A DNA stretch of 64,000 nucleotides from Deinococcus marmoris DSM 12784 (lineage in GTDB: Bacteria > Deinococcota > Deinococci > Deinococcales > Deinococcaceae). The position numbers were made by a program, and so were the translations under genes. The notes beneath the pieces are model-generated. The model worked only from the letters and a program-made list of their open reading frames with translations, had not been told where the DNA came from and did no database searches. Location: NCBI RefSeq assembly GCF_000701405.1, contig NZ_JNIV01000005.1, forward strand, positions 33,443-97,442. The letters are read 5' to 3'. Within the stretch, counting starts at the first letter, position 1. Each line of letters begins with the position of its first letter. Below are positions 8,967 through 18,383 of the stretch, piece by piece.

Positions 8967-8972
8967 GGAGGC

Positions 8973-10109
8973 ATGAAACGTCTGCTGCTGCTGGCTGTCC
9001 TGAGCCTCCCTGCCGTCATGCCGGGTTCCGCTCTTGCTGGGGGAAACGAACCCGGCCCGGTCACCCAGGCGTTGACCCTCGACTTTGGGGGTCAGGCCAC
9101 CCACGCCGAGTTGCTGCGGCCCGCTGACGGCAGGCCTGCTCCGCTGATGCTGCTCGTGCAGGGCACTGGCCCCGAGGACCTGAACGGCAGCTTCCAGACT
9201 TATGGTGGTCGGGTTCAGGGATCGCTGGGGACGCTGGCGCAGACGCTGGCCCGGCAGGGCTTCGCGGTGATGCGGTTCGATAAACGTTACGCGGCGGCCA
9301 CCTTCGATCCTGCCACCGCACAGGCCGCGCAGGAAAGTTACGCGAAACTGACCATGAAAGACCTGCTGGCCGACGCGGGGACGGCGCTGGAGACGGCGAA
9401 AAAGCAGCCGGGCATTGACGCGAAACAGGTCTTCATCTACGGCTGGAGCGAGGGCAGTGTGGTGGCGGCGTCGCTGGCGCAGGCGGTGGGCGCGCAGGGC
9501 CTGATCGTGCAGGGGCCGGTGGTAAATTCCTTCGCCGATGCCTTTACCCACCAGTTCGAGCGGGTGGGACTGGCCTACCTGAAACCCTATGCCCCGGATG
9601 GCAAGATCGATCTGAAGGGTGTGGTGGCCTCGCTCTACGGCCCCGGCTCGGCCCTGGCGAGAACGCAGGGGCAATTCCTGCTGGCCCGCGACAGCGCCCC
9701 GGATGTGCCTAAACTTGCCGCCGTGCTGGACACCAACGGCGACGGCAGGATCGATCTGCGTGCCGAAGCGTTGCCGATGGTCCGGGCGTTCTATGCCCAG
9801 AGCGTAGCCCAGTCGCCGCTATATGCGCCCGCCACGACGTTGCCCACGCTGGGCGAACTGGCCCCCAGGCTCAAACTGCCGGTGCTGATCTTGCAGGGCG
9901 AGAACGACGGCAACATCGATCCAGCCGACGCGAGCCAGTTGCATACGGCCCTAACCGCCGCTGGCAACGCCGACCACACCCTCAAGCTGTATCCCGGCCT
10001 GGGCCACAGCCTCGGTCCGGCGAAGGACCTCACGCTGGACAACTTTGCCCCGATGGCGCGCGGGCCGATGAACGACATGGCGGCGTGGCTGCGGGCAAGG
10101 GCACGCTGA
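8973..10109 (+). CDS. Secreted alpha/beta hydrolase with EF-hand-like loop
   Basis: A 378-residue exported esterase or peptidase. A signal peptide (MKRLLLLAVLSLPAVMPGSALAGG) precedes an alpha/beta hydrolase fold: VQGTGPED oxyanion region, nucleophile elbow GWSEGS near residue 165, acid in GENDGNID and His in LGHSLGP. Inserted between the nucleophile and the acid is DTNGDGRIDLRAE (about 252-264), a textbook EF-hand calcium loop. This suggests calcium-dependent activity or stability outside the cytoplasm. It stands alone and converges with sat. Confidence 0.85.
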   Translation: MKRLLLLAVLSLPAVMPGSALAGGNEPGPVTQALTLDFGGQATHAELLRPADGRPAPLMLLVQGTGPEDLNGSFQTYGGRVQGSLGTLAQTLARQGFAVMRFDKRYAAATFDPATAQAAQESYAKLTMKDLLADAGTALETAKKQPGIDAKQVFIYGWSEGSVVAASLAQAVGAQGLIVQGPVVNSFADAFTHQFERVGLAYLKPYAPDGKIDLKGVVASLYGPGSALARTQGQFLLARDSAPDVPKLAAVLDTNGDGRIDLRAEALPMVRAFYAQSVAQSPLYAPATTLPTLGELAPRLKLPVLILQGENDGNIDPADASQLHTALTAAGNADHTLKLYPGLGHSLGPAKDLTLDNFAPMARGPMNDMAAWLRARAR

Positions 10110-10137
10110 GCAGTTCATACGGATTCCGGTGAATGGT

Positions 10138-11298
10138 TCAGTCCCCGGACCCCTGATACGCCCGCCGCAACACTTCCGCCACTTCCGGGCGGGTGAATTC
10201 GGGCGGCAGGTTCTCGCCCGCACGCAGCTTCTCGCGGACCTTCGTGCCACTTAAAACGAGGTGATGCGCGGCATCATGTGGGCAGGTGCGGGGGCTGACC
10301 AGTTGGGCGCAGGACTGGCAATAGAAGGTGTGTTCAAACTTCAGGATGCGGATACCCAGTTCCTCGGCGGAATAGGCGCTGAAGATGTCCTGCGCGTCGT
10401 AGGTACCGTAGTAACTGCCCACCCCTGCGTGATCGCGGCCCACGATGAAATGGGTGGCCCCGTAGTTGCGCCTCGAGAGCGCGTGAACAATCGCCTCACG
10501 CGGCCCGGCGTAACGCATGGCGGCGGGATAAACGCTCAGCAGGGTGCGGGCCTGCGGGTAGTAGCGGTCCAGCAGGACCTCGTAAGCTTCCACGCGCACG
10601 TCGGCGGGCACGTCGTCGTTCTTGGTGGTGCCCACCAGCGGGTGCAGCAGCAGGCCGTCCACCAGTTCCAGCGCCACCTTATGCAGGTATTCGTGCGCCC
10701 GGTGAATGGGGTTGCGGGTCTGGAAAGCCACCGTGGTACGCCAGCCCCGCGCCTCAATAACCTCGCGGACCTCGGCAGGCGTGCGGTGGTGCTGGGGAAA
10801 CGCGCCGCGCGGCACTTCAAACAGCGTGACGGGTCCGGCCAGATTGATCTCGCCCTGCGCGTACAGCGCCGCCACGCCGGGATGGGCGGCCTCCTCGGTG
10901 CGGTAGACCTCGCGGGCCTCCCACTGCTTGCGGGCCTCGAACTGCTCCTGCACGTCGATCAGGCCCACCGCCGTCCCGCCACGGGTCAGGACCACGCGGC
11001 CCCGCAGGTCACGGGCTTCCAGCCGTGAGACAGGCAGCGTGATGGGCAGGCTCCAGGGCGTGCCGTCTGCCAAACGCAGATGCTCCACCACGTTCAGATA
11101 ATCGGCCTCGCCTAGAAAGCCCGTCAGCGGCGAGTACGCGCCCGTCGCCAGCAATTCCAGATCGGCGGCGCTGCGCTCGGACAGTTCCAGACGGGGCAGG
11201 CCCCTGAGTTCAGCCTCGGATACGCGGTTCACCTGATGGACCAGCGTACCGCCCAGCGGCGTGGGCAGACCAGTAACGGGATGGGGCAGGGTGGGCAT
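10138..11298 (-). CDS. sat: Sulfate adenylyltransferase (ATP sulfurylase)
   Basis: This 386-residue enzyme makes APS from sulfate and [14 protein letters not shown] and GRDHAGVG are the nucleotide-binding motifs of the homo-oligomeric Sat family. Late cysteines (CQSCAQL and, farther on, CPHDAAHH) form the usual zinc site of bacterial Sat. The ATG at 11298 has AGGAG about eight bases upstream. It lies downstream of cysH on the same strand with 78 bases between them, and it has its own copy of a 13-bp element also found before the DUF4395 gene, so it probably has its own sulfur-regulated promoter. Confidence 0.93.
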   Translation of the reverse strand: MPTLPHPVTGLPTPLGGTLVHQVNRVSEAELRGLPRLELSERSAADLELLATGAYSPLTGFLGEADYLNVVEHLRLADGTPWSLPITLPVSRLEARDLRGRVVLTRGGTAVGLIDVQEQFEARKQWEAREVYRTEEAAHPGVAALYAQGEINLAGPVTLFEVPRGAFPQHHRTPAEVREVIEARGWRTTVAFQTRNPIHRAHEYLHKVALELVDGLLLHPLVGTTKNDDVPADVRVEAYEVLLDRYYPQARTLLSVYPAAMRYAGPREAIVHALSRRNYGATHFIVGRDHAGVGSYYGTYDAQDIFSAYSAEELGIRILKFEHTFYCQSCAQLVSPRTCPHDAAHHLVLSGTKVREKLRAGENLPPEFTRPEVAEVLRRAYQGSGD

Positions 11299-11349
11299 GG
11301 GGTTTCTCCTGGGTAGATCGTGAAATGGATGGCAGCAGTGGATGAAAAG

Positions 11350-11362
11350 AGTCAACTATTGG
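11350..11362 (-). promoter_or_regulatory. Shared sulfur-regulon element upstream of sat
   Basis: On the minus strand this reads CCAATAGTTGACT. The same 13 bases occur at 14742-14754, ahead of the other sulfur operon. TTGACT could serve as a -35 box and CCAATAG as part of an operator. Confidence 0.6.
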
Positions 11363-11376
11363 CCGAAAAAAAGAGA

Positions 11377-12096
11377 TCAGAGCTTGCCGTCGCCAGTCCA
11401 CAGCCCGCATTCGGTCTTGCCTTGCCCGGCCCAGCGTCCAGCGCGGGCGTCCTCGCCGGGGCGCACGGCGCGGGTGCAGGGCCAGCAGCCCACCGAGAGG
11501 AAACCGTCGGCGTACAGCGGGTTGACAGGAAGATCGTGTTCGGCGGCATAGGCTTCCAGATCAGCGCGGGTCCATTCGGCCAGCGGGTTGATCTTGATTC
11601 TTGCGCCGCCTGTCTCCACAAACGGAATGTCGGCGCGGGTGGCGGCCTGATCGCGGCTGCGGGCATTCAGCAGGGCGGAGGGGTTGCGGCGGCGCAGATA
11701 CTCCTGAAGCGGCGCAACCTTGCGGGCCGCGCAGCAGGCGTCGGGGTTGGCCGCGTACAGTTCTGGCGGCGTGCGTCCGTCTTGCGGGGATGCGCCCGCG
11801 TTCAGCGTCACAAATTCCAGTTCGGAGTACCGCGCCGCCAGTCGGTCACGGGTCTGGAGCGTTTCGGGAAAGTGGTAGCCCGTGTCCACGAACACCACCT
11901 GCCCCCGGTAACCCGCCCGCACCGCCAGATCAATCAGCACCACGCCATTCAGATTAAAGGCGCTGGGCATCAGCACGTCGGGGTGGCTGGTGATGGCCCA
12001 GTCGATCAGGGCGAGGGTTTCTGACGTCTTCCCACTTGTGGGAGAGTCTGGCAGAAGGGGCAATGCGGCTGCGAACCTGCTCACCCCCGCTGTCAT
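11377..12096 (-). CDS. cysH: Assimilatory APS/PAPS reductase
   Basis: This 239-residue enzyme reduces APS (or PAPS) to sulfite. Two cysteine pairs, DACCAARK and GCWPCTR, ligate a [4Fe-4S] cluster, which points to the APS-reducing bacterial type rather than the cluster-free PAPS enzyme. [11 protein letters not shown] is the substrate loop, and RDQAATR the arginine loop. The catalytic cysteine is in KTECGLW, where most relatives have ECGIH or ECGLH, so the following residue is unusual. The ATG overlaps the cysC stop as ATGA, showing coupling. Confidence 0.9.
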   Translation of the reverse strand: MTAGVSRFAAALPLLPDSPTSGKTSETLALIDWAITSHPDVLMPSAFNLNGVVLIDLAVRAGYRGQVVFVDTGYHFPETLQTRDRLAARYSELEFVTLNAGASPQDGRTPPELYAANPDACCAARKVAPLQEYLRRRNPSALLNARSRDQAATRADIPFVETGGARIKINPLAEWTRADLEAYAAEHDLPVNPLYADGFLSVGCWPCTRAVRPGEDARAGRWAGQGKTECGLWTGDGKL

Positions 12097-12647
12097 CCTT
12101 CCCCCAACGCCTGCAACAGCCTCCGCAGCCCTTCATCCACGCTGATCTCATCGGTTTTCAGGTGCAAATCTGGCGTCTGCGGGGCTTCGTAGGGATCGCT
12201 GACCCCGGTGAAGTGCTGAATCTCGCCCGCGATGGCTTTCAGGTACAGCCCCTTTACATCCCGCGCCGTGACCACTTCCAGCGGCGCGTCCACGAAGACT
12301 TCCAGCGTGTTGGGCAACTCGGCCAGCACCTCGCGGCGGGTGTCGGCGTAGGGGCTGATGGCGCTGACCAGCACGGTCACGCCGTGTTTTGCCAGCAGGC
12401 CCGCCACGAACGCGATGCGCCGAACATTGGTATCGCGGTCCTGGCGCGAGAAGCCCAGGCCCTTGCTCAGGTTTTCGCGCACGGCGTCGCCGTCTAGCAG
12501 TTCCACCGCCACCCCGCGTGCCTCCAGTTCGGCGTGCAGCGCGGCGGCCAGCGTACTTTTTCCCGCCCCGCTGAGGCCAGTGAACCAGACCACGCGCCCC
12601 GTCTTCACTTCTTCAGCGTAGAGCGTGCGCTCCAGCGTGGCGGTCAT
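12093..12647 (-). CDS. cysC: Adenylyl-sulfate kinase
   Basis: This 184-residue kinase phosphorylates APS to PAPS. The P-loop is GLSGAGKS, followed by [18 protein letters not shown] and the [11 protein letters not shown] stretch that bind [11 protein letters not shown] and DPYEAP complete the family pattern. It overlaps both neighbours by four bases (ATGA each side). A kinase in the same operon as a [4Fe-4S]-type reductase is somewhat redundant for sulfite formation; PAPS may feed sulfation instead, or the reductase may use both. Confidence 0.93.
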   Translation of the reverse strand: MTATLERTLYAEEVKTGRVVWFTGLSGAGKSTLAAALHAELEARGVAVELLDGDAVRENLSKGLGFSRQDRDTNVRRIAFVAGLLAKHGVTVLVSAISPYADTRREVLAELPNTLEVFVDAPLEVVTARDVKGLYLKAIAGEIQHFTGVSDPYEAPQTPDLHLKTDEISVDEGLRRLLQALGEG

Positions 12648-14221
12648 GCGCCCACCAGTTCGCGCTCATTCAATCCGGCGTTCTGTTCGGCCAATACGGT
12701 ATCCGGCAGGAAGTGTTCGTTGCCCCGGCGGTCTGCATACTCCACGAAGCTCTCGCCCTCGGACTTGTTGGCCTTGAAATCAGTCAACACCTTATCGGTG
12801 TACTCGGTCAGACGGACGGCGGGAACGATCCCCTTGAGCTTGGCTCCCGTCCGCTGCGCCTGCCCGATGCTGCCCGCGAGGTGAACGTTGTAAACCTCTT
12901 CTTCACCTCTCAACGCTCCCATGAACCCAAGATCGGCCACCTGATAGCGCGTGCAGGCATTGGAGCAGCCGGTCAGGTTGATCACGAATGGCACGTCCAG
13001 GTCGCTGTGCAGCGGCTCCAGCGTGTCGATCATGCCTGCCACGCGCGCCTTGGTCTCGGTGTGGGCCAGACGGCAGAACTGCGTGCCCGTGCAGGCAATC
13101 GTGGTCCCGCGCAATGTGGCTCTGGGCGCGAGGTCCAGCCTCTCCAACTCGGCCACCAATGCGTCCACATCCTCGGTTTTGACATGCGGAATCATCATGT
13201 TCTGGAAGGCGCTGGTGCGGACCACGCCTTTGCCGTAGCGTTCACTCAGATCGGCCAGCGCCAGCGCTTTTTCTGGGTTGATGCGCCCGACGGTGGTGGT
13301 CAGCACCACGTAATTCAGGCCATCGTGCTGCGGGTTGACGCCCAGCACGTCGCTGCCGCCGAAGCGGGCCACCGGGGCAGAGGGGCCGTCGCGCAATGGG
13401 CGGCCCAGGTACTCGCTTTCCACGATCTCGCGGAACTTTTCCACACCCAGGTCCTTGATCAGGTACTTCAGGCGGGCCTTCTTGCGGTTCAGGCGGTAGC
13501 CGTGATCGCGGTAGGCCCCGGCAATCGCGCGGCCCACCTCCACCACTTCATCGGGGCGGATGAACACGCCCAGGCGCTTTGAAAGGTGGGCCACCGCGCC
13601 CAGGCCGCCGCCCACCCACACGTCAAACCCGATCTCGCCCTCAAACTCATGGGCCAGAAAGCCGATGTCGTTGATCAGGTGGATGCCTTCCAGTTCGGGG
13701 GTGGCGGTAATGCTGATCTTGAATTTGCGGGGCAGGTCTTCAAAGTCGAGGTTGCCGCTCAGGCTGCCTTCCATCGCCAGGGCCAGCGGGCGCACGTCAA
13801 TTCGTTCGCGGGCGTCCAGCCCGGCCAGCGGCGAGGCGATCACGGCGCGCACGGTGTCGCCGCAGGCTCCGCGCGTGTGCAGGCCCACGGTATCCAGCCG
13901 GTCCAGAATCGCCGGAATGTCCTGAATCCGCAGCCAGTGAAACTGGAACGCCTGACGGTCCGTCACGTCAAGCAGTCCGCGCCCGTAGTCCTCGGCAATG
14001 CCCGCCACCACGCGCAGAGCGCCCGCACTCAGCTCGGCGGTGGGCACCTTGACGCGCATCATCAGAAAGCCGTCCTCGATGGGGCGCTGGGGATACACTC
14101 CGGCCCACTTCAGCAGATCGATCTTTTCCGGGTCAATCGCTCCGGCGGCGGCGTACTGCGGGATCAGGTCGAAGATCTGGAAGGGCGGCAGCTCTTTTTT
14201 CAGGGTTTCGATGTCGGACAT
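12644..14221 (-). CDS. Ferredoxin-type sulfite/nitrite reductase
   Basis: A 525-residue siroheme reductase. The coupled siroheme-[4Fe-4S] site is given by CTGTQFC and GCSNAC near residues 400 and 445. Two ferrite-like half domains are evident ([24 protein letters not shown]). Family members reduce nitrite or sulfite; its operon with cysC, cysH and sat says sulfite reductase here. The ATG at 14221 follows GAGG at about eight bases. The electron donor is probably ferredoxin, since no flavoprotein CysJ is in the operon. Confidence 0.88.
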   Translation of the reverse strand: MSDIETLKKELPPFQIFDLIPQYAAAGAIDPEKIDLLKWAGVYPQRPIEDGFLMMRVKVPTAELSAGALRVVAGIAEDYGRGLLDVTDRQAFQFHWLRIQDIPAILDRLDTVGLHTRGACGDTVRAVIASPLAGLDARERIDVRPLALAMEGSLSGNLDFEDLPRKFKISITATPELEGIHLINDIGFLAHEFEGEIGFDVWVGGGLGAVAHLSKRLGVFIRPDEVVEVGRAIAGAYRDHGYRLNRKKARLKYLIKDLGVEKFREIVESEYLGRPLRDGPSAPVARFGGSDVLGVNPQHDGLNYVVLTTTVGRINPEKALALADLSERYGKGVVRTSAFQNMMIPHVKTEDVDALVAELERLDLAPRATLRGTTIACTGTQFCRLAHTETKARVAGMIDTLEPLHSDLDVPFVINLTGCSNACTRYQVADLGFMGALRGEEEVYNVHLAGSIGQAQRTGAKLKGIVPAVRLTEYTDKVLTDFKANKSEGESFVEYADRRGNEHFLPDTVLAEQNAGLNERELVGA

Positions 14222-14255
14222 GGGGAGACCTCGGTGGGTAGAGAAGATTGGGGAT

Positions 14256-14705
14256 TCAGCGGCTGAGGACGGCGTAGCGCAGGCGGCGGTACTGGAAATA
14301 CATCAGGCAGCCCACACAGATCTTCTGGCTCAGGTTCAGCCCTGCCAGGGCGATGACCATCACGCCCAGGCCCAGGCCCAGCAGCGGCCACCCGGCCAGC
14401 ATGGCCAGGGCAGAGGCCAGCAGAAACACGCCGCCCACGCCCTGCGCGAAGTGGTGGGCGCGGGGGTCTTCATCGACGACTTCGGGTTGTAAACCCAGCC
14501 GCCGCCCGAACATTCGGTAGGCCGCCCGCAGCGGCGAGAGGTCCGGGCGCACGGCCCCCAGCAACATGGCCGCGCCCAGCAGCAGCGTCAGGGCGCTCAG
14601 GCCGGAAATCAGGGTTAGCAGCGTCACGCCGATCACCGCGTACTGGTTGAACTTCAGGGCGCTCAGGTCCGTTTGGGCAGGGGCGGCAGGGGCGAGGGCA
14701 ATCAT
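14256..14705 (-). CDS. DUF4395 membrane protein of the sulfur operon
   Basis: A 149-residue integral membrane protein and the first gene of the operon. Two hydrophobic hairpins are visible: residues about 20-50 ([20 protein letters not shown]) and 85-120. A Cys pair separated by residues in [15 protein letters not shown] near the C terminus is typical of DUF4395. The family often accompanies sulfurtransferase and sulfate assimilation genes, suggesting a role in handling sulfur compounds at the membrane, but no activity is established. ATG 14705 is favoured over an upstream start that would run through the promoter element. Confidence 0.75.
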   Translation of the reverse strand: MIALAPAAPAQTDLSALKFNQYAVIGVTLLTLISGLSALTLLLGAAMLLGAVRPDLSPLRAAYRMFGRRLGLQPEVVDEDPRAHHFAQGVGGVFLLASALAMLAGWPLLGLGLGVMVIALAGLNLSQKICVGCLMYFQYRRLRYAVLSR

Positions 14706-14712
14706 CGACCAG

Positions 14713-14726
14713 AAAGGTAAACCTTT
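14713..14726. promoter_or_regulatory. Palindrome beside the sulfur-operon promoter
   Basis: AAAGGT and ACCTTT are inverted around two bases, eight bases before the DUF4395 ATG. It lies downstream of the TTGACT element, where a repressor would block transcription. Confidence 0.45.
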
Positions 14727-14741
14727 ATTGATGATAAAACA

Positions 14742-14754
14742 AGTCAACTATTGG
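14742..14754 (-). promoter_or_regulatory. Shared sulfur-regulon element upstream of the DUF4395 operon
   Basis: Minus-strand CCAATAGTTGACT, identical to 11350-11362 before sat. In both places the following bases are also T-rich (TTTTATC and TTTTCATC), which extends the similarity loosely. Confidence 0.6.
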
Positions 14755-15194
14755 TGTGTGGACTAGATGGGTAGGCCTATGGGCCTGGGTGGGCGCGGGG
14801 GCAGCAGGGACCCGCACGCTGCACAGTCGCCCTGGCCCGCTGCACAATCTCCTGAGCTGCGGCGGGCGCTGCGCCGTCGTCTGCCCCGGAGGCCCAACCC
14901 AGATCAATTCTTAAGCTGTGCCGTTTCCTCGCCCCTGGGACGGCGGCTCATCGGTGACTCGCGCTCGTGGTCCTGCGGGCGGCGGGCAGCTTGTGGGTGG
15001 TGATTGCCGCCTCGCCCCGCTGATGATGCCCACCTCCAGCAGCCCTGGAGTAGCAGCCCTGGGGTTTCCGTCCAGACGCACGGTGTGCGGCAGGCAGAGG
15101 GCGCTAGACTCGTCTGGACAGGTGGTCTGCCCGCTGCATGCCGGGTCCACCTTCCTTGCTCCCTTCCTCCTTCCGTATGCGGAGAACCCCTGTG
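14755..15194. other. Divergent intergenic region (sulfur operon / CheB-CheR)
   Basis: No gene is supported in these 440 bases, which are GC-rich and contain a short direct repeat (AGCAGCCCTGG, twice, near 15035-15062). The only organised part is the likely CheB-CheR promoter at 15070-15119. No RNA gene fold was recognised. Confidence 0.45.
15070..15119 (+). promoter_or_regulatory. Putative CheB-CheR promoter flanked by a 9-bp inverted repeat
   Basis: GTCCAGACG (15070-15078) and CGTCTGGAC (15111-15119) are perfect inverted repeats. The right arm directly follows TAGACT (15105-15110), a good -10 box. A dimeric regulator could bind both arms across the promoter. Confidence 0.45.
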
Positions 15195-18100
15195 ATGGAC
15201 GATTCCCAGAGTACTGAAGCACAGACCGACGATGAACAGACCGCCGATCAACAGAGCGCCAATCAACAGAGTGCCGGGCAGGCCACCGAAAATCAGCCTT
15301 CCGCCCAGCCTGCCAGCCGCCAGTTGGGGGCGCTGTTGCAAGGTGCTGCGCCGCAGGGTCGCCCGCTGGTGGTGGTGGGCATCGGTGGGTCTGCCGGGGC
15401 GCTGGACGGCTACGAGCGCTTTTTCCTGAGCCTGCCGGTGGACAGCGGCATGGCCTTTGTGGTGGTGCCGCATCTGGACCCCCGCCACCGGGGCCTGATG
15501 CCCGAGATCCTGCAACGCTGCACCAGTATGCCGGTGGCGCAGGTGGGCGACGGCGTGCGCGTGCAGCCGGACCATGTCTACGTGATTCCGCCGGGCCACA
15601 GCCTGTCGATCATGAACGGCACTCTGCTGCTGGAGGACCTGGAACTGGCGCAGGGCCGCGTGATCGACAGCTTCTTCGAGTCGCTGGCGCGTGATCAGGG
15701 CGAGAACGCGGTGGGCGTGATCCTGTCGGGCATGGGCAGCGACGGCACGCGCGGCATCCAGGCCATCAAGGAGAGCTTTGGGCTGGCGCTGGTGCAGGAC
15801 CCGGCCTCTGCCGAGTACCCGTCGATGCCCCGCAGCGCGGCGGCCACGGGGCTGGCCAATGACGTGCTGCCTGCCGAGGACCTCGCGCCGCGCCTGTACA
15901 GTTTCGTGACCCGCAGCCGCAGCCTGCACGCGCAGGACTTCATGGACGAGGACGGGCGGCCCAGCGCCCCGCTGCAAAAGATTCTGCGACTGGTGCGGGT
16001 GCGGACCGGGCATGATTTCACGCGCTACAAGCGCAGCACGCTGGTCCGGCGCATCGACCGCCGCATGAAGGCGCACCGCACCGAGGACATCTCGGATTAC
16101 CTGCGCCTCTTGCAGGACAGCAAGGACGAGGTGGACGGGCTGTTCAGCGATTTCACCATCAACGTGACCAGTTTCTTCCGGGACGTGGACGCCTTCGATG
16201 AGCTGAAGGCGCAACTGCGGCGCACCATCCTGACTCACAAGCAGGACCTGGAAAACATGCGGGTGTGGGTGGCGGGCTGCTCTACCGGCGAGGAAGCCTA
16301 CTCGGTGGCGATGGTGCTGCACGAACTGGGCGAGGAACTGGCGGGTGAGCGGGCCTTCAAGGTGCAGCTCTTTGCCACCGACATCGACAAGGAGGCGCTG
16401 GACCGGGCGCGCTACGGCCTGTACCCGCGCGACATCTCCTACGTGGTGTCCCCGGCCCGGCTGGAACGCTATTTCCAGCTTCACGAGGGCGGCTATCAGG
16501 TGCGCCCGGAGATTCGCAACATGGTGGTCTTTGCCCAGCACAACACCTACGGCGATCCGCCGTTTACCCGGCTGGACCTGCTGTGCTGCCGGAACATGCT
16601 GATCTACCTGAGCGCCGAGTTGCAGGCCCAGATCATGTCGGTGTTCCAGTACGCCCTGCGGCCCGGCGGGTTGCTGTTCCTGGGGGCCAGTGAAACTGCC
16701 GGAACCGAGCGCGACGCCTTTCACGCGCTGGACGCCCGCTGGAAAATCTACGCGCGCGGTGACGGCCCGCCCGCCCCGCTGACGCTGGAGCATTCGGTGG
16801 CCGGGGCCGGGGCCGGTCTGCGCCGGGAAACGGGCTGGAGCCGTCTTCCGGCCCAGCAGTCTTCCCATCCGGGCGCGCTGATGCAGCAGGCGCAGACCAC
16901 GCTGCTGGCGCACTACGCGCCGCCGTCGGTGGTGATCAACCCGGACGGCGAGATTCTGCTGGTCAACGGCCCCACCGGGCATTATCTGGAACTGCCGCTG
17001 GGCAAGACCCTGACCAACGCCTTCGAGATGGTGCGCGACGGTCTGCGCTACGAGTTGCCCGCCGCCGTGCAGCAGGCGCTGACCGAGGGCGGCGAGGTGG
17101 TGCGCCCGAACCTGCGGGTGGAGACTGGCCCCCGGACGCGGGTGATCGACCTGATCGTGCGCCCGTTGCCAGGAGCGCAGCCGCACCTGCTGGTGCTGTT
17201 CCGCGAACACGGCGGCGAGAGCGAGGGACCGCCGCCCGAGAGGACCGATCAGGTGCGCCTGATGGAGCGCGAACTCCAGCGCAGCCGCGAGAGTTTGCAG
17301 GCCAACATCGAGGACATGGCGGTGTCCGTCGAGGAACTCAGGAGTACCAACGAGGAACTCCAGACCAGCAACGAGGAATTGCAGAGCAGCAATGAGGAAC
17401 TGACCACCTCTAAAGAAGAGTTGCAGTCGCTGAACGAGGAACTGATCACCATCAACGCCGAACACCAGCGCGTGATCTACGAGCTGGCGCAGGCCAACAA
17501 CGACATGAAAAACCTGCTGGACAGCGCGGGCATCGCCACCGTGTTTCTGGGCAACGACCTGACCATCAAGCGCTTCACGCCGCGCATCACGCGGGTGATC
17601 AACCTGATGACGGTGGACCTGGGGCGTCCCATCACCGACATCAGCGCCAATCTGCGTTACGAAAACCTGACCCGTGACATCAGCCGGGTGCTGGAAACGC
17701 TGGAAACGCTGGAGATTCAGGTGCAGACCCACGGCGGCCAGTGGTATCTGATGAGGATCAGCCCGTACCGCACCGCTGACAACTTCATCGACGGAGTGGT
17801 GGTGGCCTTTACCAACGTGGACGTGATCAAGGGCATGGAGCGGCAGATGCGGGACGCGCTGGCCTACGCCGAGGGCGTGCTGAACAGCATGCAGGACCCG
17901 CTGCTGGTGCTGGACGCGGGCGCACGGGTGGTGTCGGCCAACCGCGCCCTGCACCATCTGCTCCAGATGGGTGCCCAGCAGGTGAACGGGGCGGACCTGT
18001 ACGCGCTGGCCCACGGCGTCTTCGATCAGCCCGAACTGCGCGCCCGCCTGGGCGAGGTCATCGCCAGCGGGCAGCCCCTGAGCAACTTCGTGATCGATCT

Positions 18101-18254
18101 GAACGTGCCGCAGCACGGCGCGCGCAGGATGAAGACCGAGGCCAACCCGGTCTCCGGTCACGACGGCCAGTACGCCCTGACGCTGTTCAAGATGGAGGAC
18201 GTGACCGAAGTGCTGCACCGCGCCGCCACAGAGGGCGAGGACTTCGGCGGGTAG
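15195..18254 (+). CDS. CheB-CheR-coiled coil-PAS fusion sensor
   Basis: A 1019-residue fusion. After a Gln/Ser-rich tail of about 50 residues comes a CheB methylesterase domain with the triad Ser in GIGGSAGA, His in VPHLDPRHRG and Asp in GMGSDGTRG. Next is a CheR methyltransferase (DFTRYKRSTLVRRI; WVAGCSTGEEAYSVA; LLCCRNMLIYL). Residues about 690-750 form a coiled coil built from repeats such as STNEELQTSNEELQSSNEEL. Two PAS-like segments follow (DSAGIATVFLGNDLTIKRF; NSMQDPLLVLDAG). There is no receiver domain before CheB. ATG 15195 has GGAGAA eight bases upstream. It converges with a PAS-histidine kinase, a common pairing in non-chemotactic light or redox signalling. Confidence 0.92.
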   Translation: MDDSQSTEAQTDDEQTADQQSANQQSAGQATENQPSAQPASRQLGALLQGAAPQGRPLVVVGIGGSAGALDGYERFFLSLPVDSGMAFVVVPHLDPRHRGLMPEILQRCTSMPVAQVGDGVRVQPDHVYVIPPGHSLSIMNGTLLLEDLELAQGRVIDSFFESLARDQGENAVGVILSGMGSDGTRGIQAIKESFGLALVQDPASAEYPSMPRSAAATGLANDVLPAEDLAPRLYSFVTRSRSLHAQDFMDEDGRPSAPLQKILRLVRVRTGHDFTRYKRSTLVRRIDRRMKAHRTEDISDYLRLLQDSKDEVDGLFSDFTINVTSFFRDVDAFDELKAQLRRTILTHKQDLENMRVWVAGCSTGEEAYSVAMVLHELGEELAGERAFKVQLFATDIDKEALDRARYGLYPRDISYVVSPARLERYFQLHEGGYQVRPEIRNMVVFAQHNTYGDPPFTRLDLLCCRNMLIYLSAELQAQIMSVFQYALRPGGLLFLGASETAGTERDAFHALDARWKIYARGDGPPAPLTLEHSVAGAGAGLRRETGWSRLPAQQSSHPGALMQQAQTTLLAHYAPPSVVINPDGEILLVNGPTGHYLELPLGKTLTNAFEMVRDGLRYELPAAVQQALTEGGEVVRPNLRVETGPRTRVIDLIVRPLPGAQPHLLVLFREHGGESEGPPPERTDQVRLMERELQRSRESLQANIEDMAVSVEELRSTNEELQTSNEELQSSNEELTTSKEELQSLNEELITINAEHQRVIYELAQANNDMKNLLDSAGIATVFLGNDLTIKRFTPRITRVINLMTVDLGRPITDISANLRYENLTRDISRVLETLETLEIQVQTHGGQWYLMRISPYRTADNFIDGVVVAFTNVDVIKGMERQMRDALAYAEGVLNSMQDPLLVLDAGARVVSANRALHHLLQMGAQQVNGADLYALAHGVFDQPELRARLGEVIASGQPLSNFVIDLNVPQHGARRMKTEANPVSGHDGQYALTLFKMEDVTEVLHRAATEGEDFGG

Positions 18255-18330
18255 GCACTGCGAGGCCCGTGGTCAGGGGGGGCTGAATCAAGTCGAGAGA
18301 CTCCTGCTCCCTGGCCCCAGAACAGACTGA

Positions 18331-18362
18331 ACGAGACAACCCCAATTCAGGATTTGCCTCGT
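18331..18362. terminator. Possible two-way terminator between CheB-CheR and kinase genes
   Basis: ACGAG-A-CAA and TTG-C-CTCGT form an imperfect stem with one mismatch. It is followed by CCTTCTTC on the plus strand. The genes converge here, so a shared terminator makes sense, but the stem is weak. Confidence 0.35.
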
Positions 18363-18383
18363 CCTTCTTCGCCCGCCGTCTGC

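Noticed and set aside
14904..18218. Open frame of 1104 codons antisense to the CheB-CheR gene
   Set aside because: Same composition bias and no motif; the plus strand carries a fully recognisable fusion protein.
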